A stretch of 64,000 bases of DNA from NCBI GenBank assembly GCA_951230915.1, contig OX579639.1, positions 12,524,001 to 12,588,000 on the forward strand, given 5' to 3'. The notes under the pieces were generated by a model. It saw only the letters and a list, made by a program, of their open reading frames with translations. It searched no databases and was not told the origin of the DNA. Positions 12,331 to 24,320 of the stretch are shown here, in pieces. Both the position numbers and the translations under genes were made by a program. Source of the DNA: Antitrichia curtipendula (lineage: Eukaryota; Streptophyta; Bryopsida; Hypnales; Leucodontaceae). How positions within the stretch are numbered: the stretch's first letter is position 1; every line of letters begins with the position of its first letter.

Positions 12331-14086
12331 TTTCAGTGCCAGCTGGTCCCCGTGCGAAAAAGATTCAAATGATGAGAGTAAAAACAAGCGCTGAAGCCCA
12401 TGCCATGCCACCTGTCAAGCTCTTCAAGGGTCCAACATCGTTTTGAAACTAAGGTAGACTGCTCTGAAAGCCATTTAAGAGCTGCTTGCGTTTTCAGGGA
12501 AAGAAAATAAAATAAAAATTCAGTAGATTTGTTCTGGAAGAGAAATGGATTTGCCATCTAACCCAAGTCATTTCATATTTTTGGACCTTCGTGGAATTAG
12601 TTACGAATTTTTGAAAGTTTGGACTCACTGATCATTAAAAGTGACCACCTCCTCAAATGTACACTATTGGTACATGTTAGAAAGAAAGATGTACCTTAGT
12701 TTGCATCATGTTCGTTTTGGCGTACATGCACTTTTAGAAGAAACTACCTAAAGGAAATGTAGTGGTGATATACATTTGATGCATTGAAATGTAGGTCACT
12801 ACTACATGATGTCATTTTTCATAGTGTGTTGGTTTTACCTTATACAAACCCTTAATTATCCCCGTCTAATTGCAATCCCTATTATTGGGCCCAATTGCAC
12901 CTTTTTCATCCTAACGAATAAATTTTTTAAGGATTGGCATTACAACAACTTTAGTGTAGAATTGGGATTAAAGTGTTGGAAGTGGATTGAAAAGTCAAAG
13001 TTTCATAACTTCAAGGAGCACCACCATTGGTTTAAACACATGACAAAATATTCATTCATTATTCTATCATTTGAATGGATGCTTTTGGATTACCATCGCA
13101 ATCATGTATGAACTTCAAAGAACCACATTAGAATGCAAATGGACAAAAATGACCCTTAGGAGACAACAATAGAAAGCTACAATAGACAACAATAGGAGTA
13201 TATGTTTTTGTTTTGACCACCTACAATGTATCTTTTTATTAAAAAAAAACAATTGACCAAGGTACCTGTGAAAAATTCTCTAACTTGTTGTTCTATTGGA
13301 AATTAAAATTTGTAAATCTGATCAAACTAGATATGTATTGTATGTGTCTTTGAATAAACCCAAAGACTGCACCAAAGTAAAGATATGTACTATACAACAA
13401 CTAAAGGGACAACAATAGGTGTACATACCTTAATTGTGACCTCTTGCCTAAATGTGCAACCTTCACATTAATGGAAACCTAGGGGATGATTTTAGGTACA
13501 CGTATTTCAACACTTTGAAAATTCTTAATTTATTTGTTCAAAATTTATTCAAAATATGCATTCCAAGAGAATCTAAAATCCCTCAACCAACAACAAGGTT
13601 GAATATCATAAAAGCTTTTATACTTCAATGGTAGGAACCGTAATCAAATCCTTATTCAGATGGATTTAGGTATTACCGTGTTGTTACCTTAAACATGCAA
13701 GGATCTCCTTATACTACTCCTTTGATTGTTGACTATGGATGATCTTTTCAAAGAAATATAATGGTCTTTAGAAGAAAAAAAAATTCATTTATTTTAAGAG
13801 GATAATTCATAAGTTCTTCCCTTTAGTCTTTGGATTCAAATGAAGTTAAAGAATATGGATGAAGACCGTTGAACGCAAGATTTTAATGTCATATTAATGT
13901 CATATGTCATATTAATGAATGTCATATTGCTACAGGGGATGGTGCTTAGCAAATCACCCCCATAAAATCTTGAATTAGGATAAAATTGAAATGGAATAGA
14001 ACCTTGGTGAGTATATTCAAAATGAATGGCCAAAGCTCTATAAAATATGTAATTATTGGAATATAGTCATTCATTCAAAGTAATAG
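12331..14086. other. AT-rich intergenic DNA, no gene seen
   Basis: No recognisable protein motif on either strand. A small direct repeat of TGTCATATTAA lies near 13885-13935. The 101-residue open frame at 12806-13111 has no motif I recognise and no supporting context. Confidence 0.5.
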
Positions 14087-14090
14087 TTAA

Positions 14091-14641
14091 CCCCAAATGT
14101 TTCAAGGCCATTTTTTTGGTCCAAAATCGCTTAAAAGTGTCATTTTCAATGCAAACAACATTATATTTAAACATTTGTTTCTTTTGCATATCCAAATATA
14201 GAATCTTGCACTAGACTAATATGAGAATGTTTGGAAAAATTGTTAAAATTGAATCTGTAAATGGATCCAATACATTATTTTCTCAAGAACTTGCTATGAT
14301 TGTTCACACAACATGAAGCTTCATAACTTTCACATTACTTATCCAAATAGAAAGAATCAAATCTTTCAAAATAGACAAAAATATGATCTATAAGAATTTT
14401 TTTAAATTAATTATTTTAAATTTTGTGAATTTTTTTGTTATTTGCCCTTGTCTATTTTGGGGCTATTATTGCATAACCTTTGCTTCCAAGCACCAATTGA
14501 AACAAAATTATATTTCTAGCGAGCTAATAACTTTTTTCCATCTTGAAAAAATGTTTCAAAAAATCTTGCCGAAAATTGAGATCATAGGTACATGCTCAAA
14601 GTACCAAGAGTCCTTTGAGAGGACTATTGGGACTTTAGGAA
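14091..14641. mobile_element. TTAA-flanked non-autonomous element, copy 1 (degenerate)
   Basis: TTAA at 14087-14090 precedes CCCCAAATGTTTC, and TTAA at 14642-14645 follows CTTTAGGAA. Internal blocks match the two other copies (27452-28367 and 29308-30229), for example ATCTTGCACTAGACTAATAT, and the CATAACTTTC ... CCAAATAGAAAGAATCAAA block. It is shorter than the others (551 bp) and its right end is eroded. No coding capacity. Confidence 0.6.
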
Positions 14642-14645
14642 TTAA

Positions 14646-15850
14646 TTAGATTAAGTTAGAAAAGAAAAACAAACTTCACAACTATTGGATGAAAATATAA
14701 TATAAAAATATACCTCCTTTGTCCAAATTAAGTATTAATTTTACACCTCATGTTTTTTTAAGGTCATTTTGAACAAATCAAATGGAGGCAAAACACATGC
14801 AAAGTTCTTCATTAATTATGGTGCAACGATGCTAGGATGCGAGCCTAGAGTGGTGAGCTTAGAATATGTGAGTGTAGAGCCCCTAAAATTTATGTTTTCA
14901 TTTTCTTTTGGATTAAAAAAAAATTCTAATGAAATACTTAAAAATTACTATTTATAGTAAATTATAGGCCCTATGACCATCCCACCTATAACCGTGGAAT
15001 AGGGATGAATTTTTTTCCCCTCTGTTAATTGTCATTTCATATGGGAAAAGATGTTCACCATTTCGAGTGTTTAGTGAAGCACTTAGTTCATCCACGACAA
15101 TTAAACAATCTACACAATTGTAAATGTCATACAAAGCACATAATAATAACTTGAGCATGGAGGTGAGAAAAAATGAAGAAATAACAAGAAATAAAGAAGG
15201 CCCTTCCCTCCAGAAGTAAGAAATTTATGGAAATGAAATTGAAATAAAATGAAAAGATGAATGGAAAAAAATGGGGAAAAAATATACAAAAAGAAATGAA
15301 ATAAAAAGAGGAAAAAAGAGGAGAATAGGAAGAAAATAAAATAGATTATATATTCATATATAATCTACTGGGTTCAAAGTTACAAATCAATTTATGTGTT
15401 TTTTGTATTCTGTTAATTTGAAATTATTTATTGTTCGGATTTATTCCCATAAAGAATGAAGAAATTATGGTATAAATTTTTTTCATTAGACATGCTTCAA
15501 ATACTTTCAAACGAAGCAATTGTAAATGAATACAATGCTTATGAAGTAGACAGGAAAATTTAGCTATATTTATTTTGAAAAACTAACAATTCATGCTCTA
15601 ACTAGAAGAAGCTTCAACTCATTGAAGCTTAACTAGGTGCATGAATGAATTTTTCATCATTGATATCCATCTTGCAGAAATACTTAAACAAGTAGTACAG
15701 GTGCTTGCAATTCATGTACTGCTGACGACCTCCAATAGCTGAAACCGCCATGTTAACGAAGTCTAGGCATGTACATGAGGTTAAATTACCGACAGTAATT
15801 CAATATACATTTTTGTTATGCTCCGCCCCTACCTCCAAGGACACAATCAC
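14646..15850. other. AT-rich intergenic DNA, no gene seen
   Basis: Purine-rich low-complexity tract at 15160-15340, otherwise AT-rich. A short inverted pair (GAAGCTTCAACTCATTGAAGCTT) sits near 15608-15630. No gene recognised. Confidence 0.5.
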
Positions 15851-15852
15851 AC

Positions 15853-16451
15853 CTAATCTTGGAAAGGAAGTAACGTTACTCCTACTATGTGGCCTGTAAT
15901 GTTCCCGGCACTCTCCCATTTGTTCCATTGTTCAATGGTTGGTGCATTTGCAAGTCGCCGTATGTTTTGGTTGTTCCTCACCGTTGGACATGTATCCGCA
16001 TTAATTGGTGCCGGTTGATCATAAAGAACACTCTTGAATATGTTTGACATCTGAAAGAGGCGATGTGGTGACAATGTCGGTTGTTCTTAGAGACGGAAGC
16101 CCGCATATTGCAACAACAAAATCTCCTCCCGATTTAGATTTATCCCAGTTATAACCGGCCAAGCTTCAGGCACCTCGGGCCAATCAATCACCCACTTCTG
16201 CTTTGTACCTTTCACGCATCTTTTAATGTCATCCGGACAAAACCAAAAGTCTTTCAATACCTCATTCCGATTTTCGTAATCAACTCTTCTGCCTCTGTAC
16301 GTAGGAGCTGGGGTTTCCTTCGGCCCCTTTGCAATTTGGGCGGTACACTTCATATTCGAGCCACATTGTTGAGCAAAACATCTTGATATTGCCTTGTTGC
16401 TGATTCTTGCAATGTGCCACTTCAATGTATCACAGTCGCTTCAAATGCAAT
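15853..16451 (-). pseudogene. MULE-like transposon gene, C-terminal part, severed by the CACTA insertion
   Basis: Two minus-strand frames (16425-16087 and 16074-15853) continue the frame that ends at 31912 on the other side of the CACTA element. Readable motifs are DTLKWHIARISNKAISRCFA, then PTYRGRRVDYENRNEVLKDF and WVIDWPEVPEAWPVITGI. The host sequence resumes across the insertion with one AAT duplicated, but the two halves are now out of frame by one step. A stop at 16087 separates the two pieces. I do not recognise a named domain in this part; its assignment rests on continuity with the transposase-like part. Confidence 0.55.
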
Positions 16452-16474
16452 CTCTACAACAAAATGGATGTTTT

Positions 16475-17370
16475 ATGACTGCAAAATATGATTGCAGTGA
16501 GTCGTAAAATTTCAAAATATGACTCTCACAAAAATCACTATAGATGACACGCGATATGACTGGGTATAGTCATTACTAACTAGTCATATTTTTAATGAGG
16601 TATATTTGTAGTCATCTAGATTGGGAGTATAATACGCCATATTTCGCCAACTTGGCATATATGTTGACTATCCTTGAAGTTTTGACTTTCTCTTGAGCTA
16701 CCCGAACAAAGAAAAAAATCCTACGTAGCATATGACTCTATGTAGTCATATTTTTGGCTGACGTAGAATATGACTACAATGAGTCATATTTGGGTTGACA
16801 TAGCATATGACTTTGTACAATCATATTTTTGGTTGATGTGGAATATGACTTTTGTGAGTCATATTTTCTATTGATGTGATAAATGACTCTTGTGAGTCAT
16901 ATTTTTGGCTGATGTAGAATATGACTACAATGAGTCATATTTGGGTTGATAACTTTGTACAATCATATTTTGGGTTGATGTGGAATATGACTTTTGTGAG
17001 TCATATTTTCTATTGATGTGATAAATGACACTTGTAAGTCATATTTTTTATTGATGTGGAATATAACCCTTGTAATTCATCTTCTCTACTAATGTGAATT
17101 ATGACTCTCATGAATCATATTTTTTTTTTATATGGAATATGACCCTCATGAGTCATTTTTTTAATGTAAAATGTGACTGTTGTGAATCATATTTTTGGCT
17201 AATGTGGCAATTTCTGTGGAGTGTTACTAATAATTTAATGATTGAATGTAGTCATATTTAAAAAAATATAGAATCACATTTTGGTATGATCATGAGTATT
17301 CTATAACTACAACCAATCATATTTTGGCCAAGATATATTGTGAAATATGACTCAAGCAAATGAAATTCTA
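16475..17370. repeat. Left subterminal repeat array of the CACTA element
   Basis: More than twenty copies of AATATGACT or its complement AGTCATATT, often as inverted pairs about 8-12 bp apart (ATATGACTACAATGAGTCAT). A higher-order block of about 142 bp is duplicated in tandem: TTTGTACAATCATATTTT recurs at 16812 and 16954 with the same following text. In CACTA elements such arrays bind the TNPA-type protein; that role is inferred here. Confidence 0.75.
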
Positions 17371-17371
17371 T

Positions 17372-18000
17372 ATTAGCGAGAGTTGCATTTCTTAGATTTG
17401 TGTGTAGTTTGTAAATGGAGTGATTAAGGTTTACAATAGCTTATGTTATGAACTACAATCATATTTTCCGTACATTCAAAATGAACATGACGCATTGCAA
17501 CTGTGCACCAACATTATTTAGCAAATAAACAAAAGACTCCATCAAATTAAAAACAAGTACATATGATTTTTGAAATGCACAAGAGACACTTACATTAAAA
17601 AGAAAAATACAGAAAAGAATGTGACTCTTTTGAGTGACATTTATTAGTCACTAATACAAAACATATCACAATGACATTCTATAAATGTATATTCCTACAC
17701 ACTTATAAGACCTATATTTCTTACAAAGATGTGAAGATGTTGTTTTTCTAATGTTATAAGTAGCCTTCAATAACTTTATTCTAGCTTCTAGTGCCTACAT
17801 ATACAATCAACAAGGTTAATTTTTAGTGAATGAACAATATAGATCAACCTTCAAAAATTTAAGGCAACACAAAATATGTGGTATAAATTTATGGTCTAAA
17901 AAAAAAGTCATAGCCAATTAACCACTATATCTTTACAAATTGAAAATAAAAAGAAGAAAGAATAATACCATAACCATTATATCTCTAAAAATTACAAATG
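17372..18000. other. AT-rich interior of the CACTA element, no gene seen
   Basis: No coding motif on either strand. Confidence 0.5.
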
Positions 18001-18545
18001 AACAAGAAGAAAGAATAATAATAGTGATAGAAGAAACAAGAAACAAAAGATAATAAGTGCTAAGAGGTAAGATGCAACAAGAAGTAAGAAGAAGCAAGGA
18101 TTAAGATGTAACAAGAAGCAACAAAAAGCACAAATTAAGGTGCAATAAAATGCAACGAATAAAAAGAAAAAACAAGAAATAAAATGCAACAAGAAGCAAA
18201 AAGCAATAAGAGCAAACAAAGAGCATAAACTAAGAAGCAACAAGAAACATGAACTAAGAGGCAACAAGAAGCATGAGCTAATAAGCAACAAAAAAACAAA
18301 AACAAGAATTAAAAAACAAAATGAAGCAAGAACTAAAAGGTAACAAGAAACAAGAACTAAGAGGCAACAAGAAGCAAGAATTAAGAAGCAAAGAGAAGCA
18401 AGAGTTAAAAGGTAGCAAGAAACAAGAACTAAGAGGCAACAAAACTTAGGAGACAACAAGAAGCAAGAGCTAAAAGGTAGCAATAAACAAGAACTAAGAG
18501 GTACAAAACCTATGAGACAACAAGAAGCAAAGAAGAAGAAGAAAA
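18000..18545. repeat. Purine-rich low-complexity tract
   Basis: The plus strand is almost only A, G and C, built from irregular repeats of AACAAGAAGCAAGAACTAAG and AGGCAACAAGAAGC. It is long and strongly strand-asymmetric. The 163-residue minus-strand frame over it (runs of Leu, Cys, Phe, Ser) is a by-product of the repeat and is not called as a gene. Confidence 0.8.
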
Positions 18546-18575
18546 GCCAAATGTTGCATTTTGAAGAGGAGGTAC

Positions 18576-18706
18576 AAAAAACGGCGGCTAGGGTTTCAAA
18601 ACCCTAAATCAGTGGCGGCTACATAAAAGTGGCGGGTAGGATTTCAAGACCCTAAATTAGTGACGGCTACATAGAAGTGGCGACTAGGGTTTCAAAATCC
18701 TAATCT
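18576..18706. repeat. ~48-bp tandem repeat containing AAACCCTAA boxes
   Basis: About two and a half copies of a unit made of GGCGGCTAGGGTTTCAAAAC, CCTAAATCAGTGGCGGCTAC and ATAAAAGT. Each copy carries AGGGTTT and AAACCCTAA-type boxes, which resemble telo-boxes of plant promoters. No adjacent gene start is evident. Confidence 0.7.
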
Positions 18707-19999
18707 TGTGACTTGCCTTAATCATGCACATGACTTGACATAGTTACACAACTGACCAAATATAACGATACTAAGCAACTAAGCAATTTTAATAATCAAA
18801 TTTGATCCAAAGTGAATACATGTTGACACCAACCCTTTTTTTTTCCTTTTTGGGCTGAAGCCAAATTGGCTATAGTCGTATTGCCTCCATAGCCCACGTG
18901 GCGAAGGCTATATTTTTGACAATGAACTTTGCTAGCGATGGGGTGTTTAGGATATGATATATCTGGCAAAAACTCTAACGACATGGTGACAAATTCTGGC
19001 ACTTGTGAAAAGTGTTTCCAAGCTAATGAGGCAAAATTGTGTAAAATTTGATATGTACTTAGGCACTAAGAAGATTTGTGGTAAGGAAAATAAGGCGAAT
19101 TCATAACATATTCTATATGAATTCGCCACCATGTCACATTGTCTAAAATGAAGAAGAAGACATTTATTTCCAATACATGTCCTTATTAGCACATGATGTA
19201 AGAAAAACTAGAATTCATTCATAAATAGGCTTCATGGATACAAATGGCCAAGCTAGGGTCATCCACTGAAGAGAAGTCCTTGATCAAACTTGGCTATTAG
19301 ACTCACTATTACCCAACAACCTTGACTATGACCTCAAAGTCCATACCGACGATCTGTTCCCTCTACCCATTGATTATAGGCTTCATCATAAGGGAAAGTC
19401 TCCAAGGTAAATATCTTTTGTGAGTACATGCCAACAACACATTCTAGATGGGTATCTAAGGCATTCTTTAATTTGTTCTTAAGGAATGCAAGAGAGGAAA
19501 AACACCTCTCATCTTCTACAGGCCCAAGAACTTGCACAATAGCCACTTCAGCCAGTTTGTAGTACTTTGGGAATGCCTTGACTCTCAAAACAGTTCAGGC
19601 ATCCAAATAACGCCATAACCTGGTAAGAGGGTTCAAATCAAAGGAGGCTCCATGTGCTTTTATCATGGCCAGCTTAAACAAACCTTGTTCTATCTCTAGT
19701 TTTTGCCAGTCCAAAATAGGGGGTATTAGGTGCCTAACCTTGTCAATTTCAACCAACTTTGGCTCACAGTAGTAGGCCAGTAGAATTGACAGGTGTTTGG
19801 GAAAACAATCTTCTGCTTCACTCTACAACCAGTATTGTGGGTACACAATACCAAGGGCATCCGTGATAGAGTGAGAGGGAAATCGTGACTCCAGTTCCCT
19901 CAATAACTGACGAGCTGCACGCATGCACTTGTAGAAAAGAAGAATTATGTGATCAATAGTCTATTACAAAATAGATGAATGGTCAAGTCACTAATTACA

Positions 20000-21235
20000 A
20001 TATGATACAACCATGAAATAAATACCACACTAGAAAACACACTCATACCACAGCTCAAGCTCTAAATCACTGACTAGAATATGATGCAGCCTTCAAAAGA
20101 ATACCAAACTGAAATAAATAACAATTCCACACTCATTCTCACCTAATACAATATTAAAGCCTTCAAATGAATACCAAACTCAAATGAATTCCAATACCAT
20201 AGTCATTCTACACCTACTACAACACCAATAGTACAGCTGAAGGTCAAAATCATTGAGTGGAATATGAACAACCTTCAAATGAATACCAATACCTACACTC
20301 ATTCCACACCTGAAGCTCAAAGTCTAAGCACAAGAATATGAGGCAACCTTCTAACTAAAAACCACTATAATATCACACTATATGACACAAGAAGCTGAAA
20401 TTTAGTAATTGGAATGTGAGGCAGGCTTCACATGAATACAAAACTGAAAAACACAGTCAAGAAGCAAACTCATATATGGCTACCCCATACGAATACTTAC
20501 AGTTTATAACTACATCATTCCAATCAATCATTTTAATGGCAAAGCAATCCATCAGTTGGCTACAAAAGAATCCATCAGTATTTCTTCTGTGATTTCTTGT
20601 GTGCTTTCTTGTAAGCATCAAATCAACAATATGAAAACATGAGTAAACTAGACAGTCAGCTACTGATGAACACAACAGTCCAAAACGGGTCTGAAATTAG
20701 GAGAGGAGAGGATAATAACAACACTAGCCTCATACGATACAACAAGCTGAAATTGCATAAATGCAATGTGGAGCATCTTCAAAACAATCCTAAGATCGTC
20801 AAGAAGATTCTTTATGTGATAATGATCTGGGAGCAGACTTGAACTAGTACCTCTAAGTGAGACTCTTCAAATTCCAGCCACTTCATTATAATCTAACAAA
20901 ATTCTACATGCAACTGGAACTCTAGAAGGTAAATGGTCTTATATAAATTTTGGAAGGACTTCAATTATGGACATGGAACATGTGAGGATGATTAATAAAG
21001 TTCTTATTGATAGAGTTTGCTTCTTGACCTAACATGGACATCCTGCATGCCACTAATTGTATTTGTAATTGCCACTAATGACTGCTTTTAACAAATAAAA
21101 ATCATGGCAATAAGGAACAATCTTATTAGGAATGTCACAGGGCAAAGTATTGATAGGAATAAAAACTTCTACCCAGGGCAAGCATCATTCTTCAAAGGGC
21201 AAACGAATTTCAGTTTGACCTCATCTCACTAACAA
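20000..21235. other. Intronic or inter-exon DNA of the hAT pseudogene
   Basis: Contains loosely repeated segments around AATACCAAACTCAAATGAAT and CACTCATTC(TC)ACACC between 20020 and 20450. No coding motif is recognised. Confidence 0.45.
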
Positions 21236-21739
21236 CCACTCAAATGTTCAGTTCCTTCTTTTTTCTCGGTACTCTAAGATGTGGGCACTCACAAGAAAGC
21301 TTTGAAGAAATAAAGCATGACCACAACATGAAGAAGCCAAAATGTGAAGAATACATACCTGTACACTGTGACTTGACAGCAGTGACAATAGTTGCAAAAA
21401 CATCTCTGTCCACAGGTGCATCTTCATAGACTGCCCAAACTTGCTCACTATTTGCCACAAAGACCAGCTGGGCGGATTTGTTGTTTAGATCTGAAACCCA
21501 CTTTAAGTAGATTTGGCTAAGGGAGCAGTCTAGAATGTTGCGGAAAGCCCAAAATTCATCCGCAGAAAACAAGGTGGCCTTGTCAACATATAGCATGTAC
21601 AGCTTCCCTTCCGCTATCTTAAGGGCAGCTACAAAGTCGCAGATATAGACATCTCGTTTTTGAGCGAAAGTAACTAGTATATCCATAGTTTCTAGAAGGG
21701 GCATGAGAGTTGTCATCTCCCAAAGTGCATATGGGTCCA

Positions 21740-23087
21740 CACTACTAGAAAACCAGATCAACAGAAAATCAACAGTTCTTTGTTGATTTTTGTTGTTTTG
21801 GGCACTATAATGACCGTTTGAACAGATTTTTGAATTTTTGTAAAAATCAACAGAAATGGACAACAATTTTTTGTTGATTTGAGTAGTGCAATGACCAAAT
21901 CAACAATTTTGTGTTGAATTTGGAATTTTTTGGAATCTTTTTGGAATCTTTTGGAAAACTTTTGGAGTTTTTAAAAATCTTTATTAGTATTTTGGAAAAA
22001 CACTTCAAAATATTAAAATAGCACCTTAAAACACCCAGAAAACACTTCAAAGTATTGAAACAGCACCTTAAAACACTCATAAAACTTTTCAAAATATTGA
22101 AACAGCACCTTATAACACCCCAAAAAACACTTCAAAATATGAAAACAGCACCTTAAAACTCCCCCAAAACACTTCAAAACATGAAAACAGCACTTTTAAA
22201 GACCAAAAAAACACTAAAAAAATAAAAGTATTAATTTGTGAGTGAATAAGTAAAAGAAATTATGTCCAATAGACATGGAGATCCAACCATGTAGTGCTTG
22301 GAGCCTCTTGTTCTATGTAAAGTGAATTTTTTTTTCTTAACTTAAACATTCACAATTCGGAATTTCTTAAACTCAGCAGATTTTGACGGCCATTTCAGCA
22401 TAGTAATTTAACATTCTTCAAAAAACTTTGAACTAAGAAATGTTAGAGATTGAAGTTAAATTTCATTTCCAAAAAACGGTTTGTGATTTCAAGCCTCCAA
22501 TCAAAAGTTATAGATAAAATTCAGAGAGAGGTAGGAGGGGACATTTTGTTTAACATTTTCAAACATCCTCTCTGAATTTTGTCTATAACTTTTGATTGGA
22601 GGCTTGAAATCACAAAACGTTTTTTGGAGATGAAAGTTAACTTCAATCTCCAACTTTTTTTAGTTCAAAGTTTTTTGAAAAAAGTTCATTTACCATGCCG
22701 AAATGACCGCCAAAGTCTGCTGAGTTTAAAAACACCAAACCATAAATGGATAAGTAAAAAAAAAATTCAAATTGTACATTAAGCTGTGAGGTAGTTTAGT
22801 GGTTGGAGCCTTGTGCCATTGGGCATGAGGTCTCCGGTTCAAAACCCATGGGTGACCATGGGTCGAGCATGCGGCCACCCGAAAATTCTGGAAATTTTTT
22901 CTGCCCGAAATTTTCGGGCAGCCGAAAAAAAAAGTCTGGATTTTTTTTTTTTTAATTTTTAATTTGACCAAATCAACAGAAAAACAACAACAGATTTCAG
23001 TTAGATTTTGTCCAGGACAACGCGACCGAAACAACAGAAGCGAACAACAGATTCCTGTTGTTTTGGACATAGTTTTTTCTACTAGTG
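21740..23087. mobile_element. CACTA-type foldback element, 1.35 kb, in the hAT gene
   Basis: The ends are CACTACTAGAAAA (21740) and, reverse complemented, CACTAGTAGAAAA (to 23087). A perfect 3-bp target duplication CCA flanks it (21737-21739 and 23088-23090). Removing the element and one CCA restores an open hAT frame (LKLML then DPYALW). Inside, arms of roughly 165 bp at about 22366-22530 and 22565-22735 are inverted copies, giving a long hairpin. Subterminal parts are rich in CAACAGAAA and TGTTGATTT motifs in both orientations. A tRNA-like block lies at 22788-22845. No coding frame. Confidence 0.85.
22788..22845 (+). promoter_or_regulatory. tRNA-like (pol III A box / B box) segment in the foldback element
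   Basis: GAGGTAGTTTAGTGGTTGG resembles a tRNA 5' end with an A box, and about 30 bp on comes CCGGTTCAAAACCC, resembling a B box and T-loop. The homologous position of the foldback at 45330 keeps the same pattern. It is not a complete tRNA gene: no full cloverleaf is apparent. Function is inferred only. Confidence 0.4.
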
Positions 23088-23129
23088 CCAGCATGAGTTT
23101 GAGACATTTTTGCACAAGCAATGAAAAAT

Positions 23130-24320
23130 TTTCAAGGAGTTAAAAATTGCTAGATTTGATTCACTACACAAAAGAAACTGAATGAAATGCAATCTTTAAA
23201 AATCAAAATTTGGGTAGACCCAGCTGGGGACAATTGGCAAGTGAACTCAATCGGAGGATTACTCTAGCTTGCAAGTTGCAATTTGTTCCTACTGTGAGCC
23301 CATACATAACATATTACTAGACATTGAAAAAACACGCAAATGCTGTTAATGCAACTAATTAACAATCTAGCAGCAAGCAGCCTAGTTCATCATTCGGAGA
23401 AAAAGACATGGTTGTTCTAGTGTAGAGTCTTTTGAAAGGAAAAACCTACATTCATAAAGCTATTTCTCCTAACCATTCTAATTGCATAGAAATGGTTGGA
23501 AGAATGGACGTAGAAAAGGATTTCTTGAACCTCCCGGGTCATGGATAATTGAGACTCGAAGATCTTTTTTGATAGCCCCAGCCCGTCCTAGTTTTAGGAG
23601 AGGAATAATTTTTTCATATTTTCTTCCTTTCTAATTATCTACAGTCCTTTGAATTTATTTTCATTGTTGATACGACTCTCTAGCTAGTTCGGAGCCTCTA
23701 GGCATTCCGAATTAAGACCAGCCTGAACAAGCTATGGAAGTGATTCTTGGCCAAGGCTGTTGGATTAGCTACAAAGTAACCAATAAGGTTTTATTCAACA
23801 AAAACATCCTAAAGTCATGGAAGTCGAGCTGAACAAGGAACATCTGGATCATACTAGAAAGAATGAGCAAATATTTGTTGAACAAGAGAGTCCGATTACT
23901 AGCTCAATCAATCTCAACAAAGGACCTCTACAACGTTCTGGAAAGAATGAGCAGGGATACGCTGAGCAAGATCAAAACCGTGGAAGTCAATCTTAGTGAG
24001 GATCAATCAACCCAAAAAATAAAAAAACGTACGAAGAACACCAGATACCAAAAAACGAATGTTGCGCTACCCAACTCGATAGTATTACACTGCTCTACCG
24101 GAATTAAACCTTGCCAACAATTGACTGAACAAAGATTCAGATTCAATTTATCCCAAGTAACAATTTGAACGGTCACACTCCAACCTTCAACAAAGACAAA
24201 TGCAACAAGTAAATTATAGACCCCTAATCAGCCCACATCTGCAACCAACGAAAAAGCAAAATAATGCTACTTCTTGTATCTTAAAGTTGCAAGGCAGTTG
24301 GACAACGCTAAAAATGAAAC
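23130..24320. other. Inter-exon DNA of the hAT pseudogene, no other gene seen
   Basis: The text repeats ideas such as GGAAAGAATGAGCA twice (23859 and 23939), and the 101-residue plus-strand frame at 23863-24168 has no recognised motif. Confidence 0.4.

Noticed and set aside
12806..13111. 101-residue plus-strand frame
   Set aside because: AT-rich composition, no motif, no splice or promoter context.
17992..18483. 163-residue minus-strand frame rich in Leu, Cys, Phe and Ser
   Set aside because: It is a translation of a low-complexity purine repeat and has no conserved motif.
22788..22845. A real tRNA gene
   Set aside because: Only the A-box and B-box-like parts are seen; no full cloverleaf by eye. 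Kept only as a tRNA-like segment.
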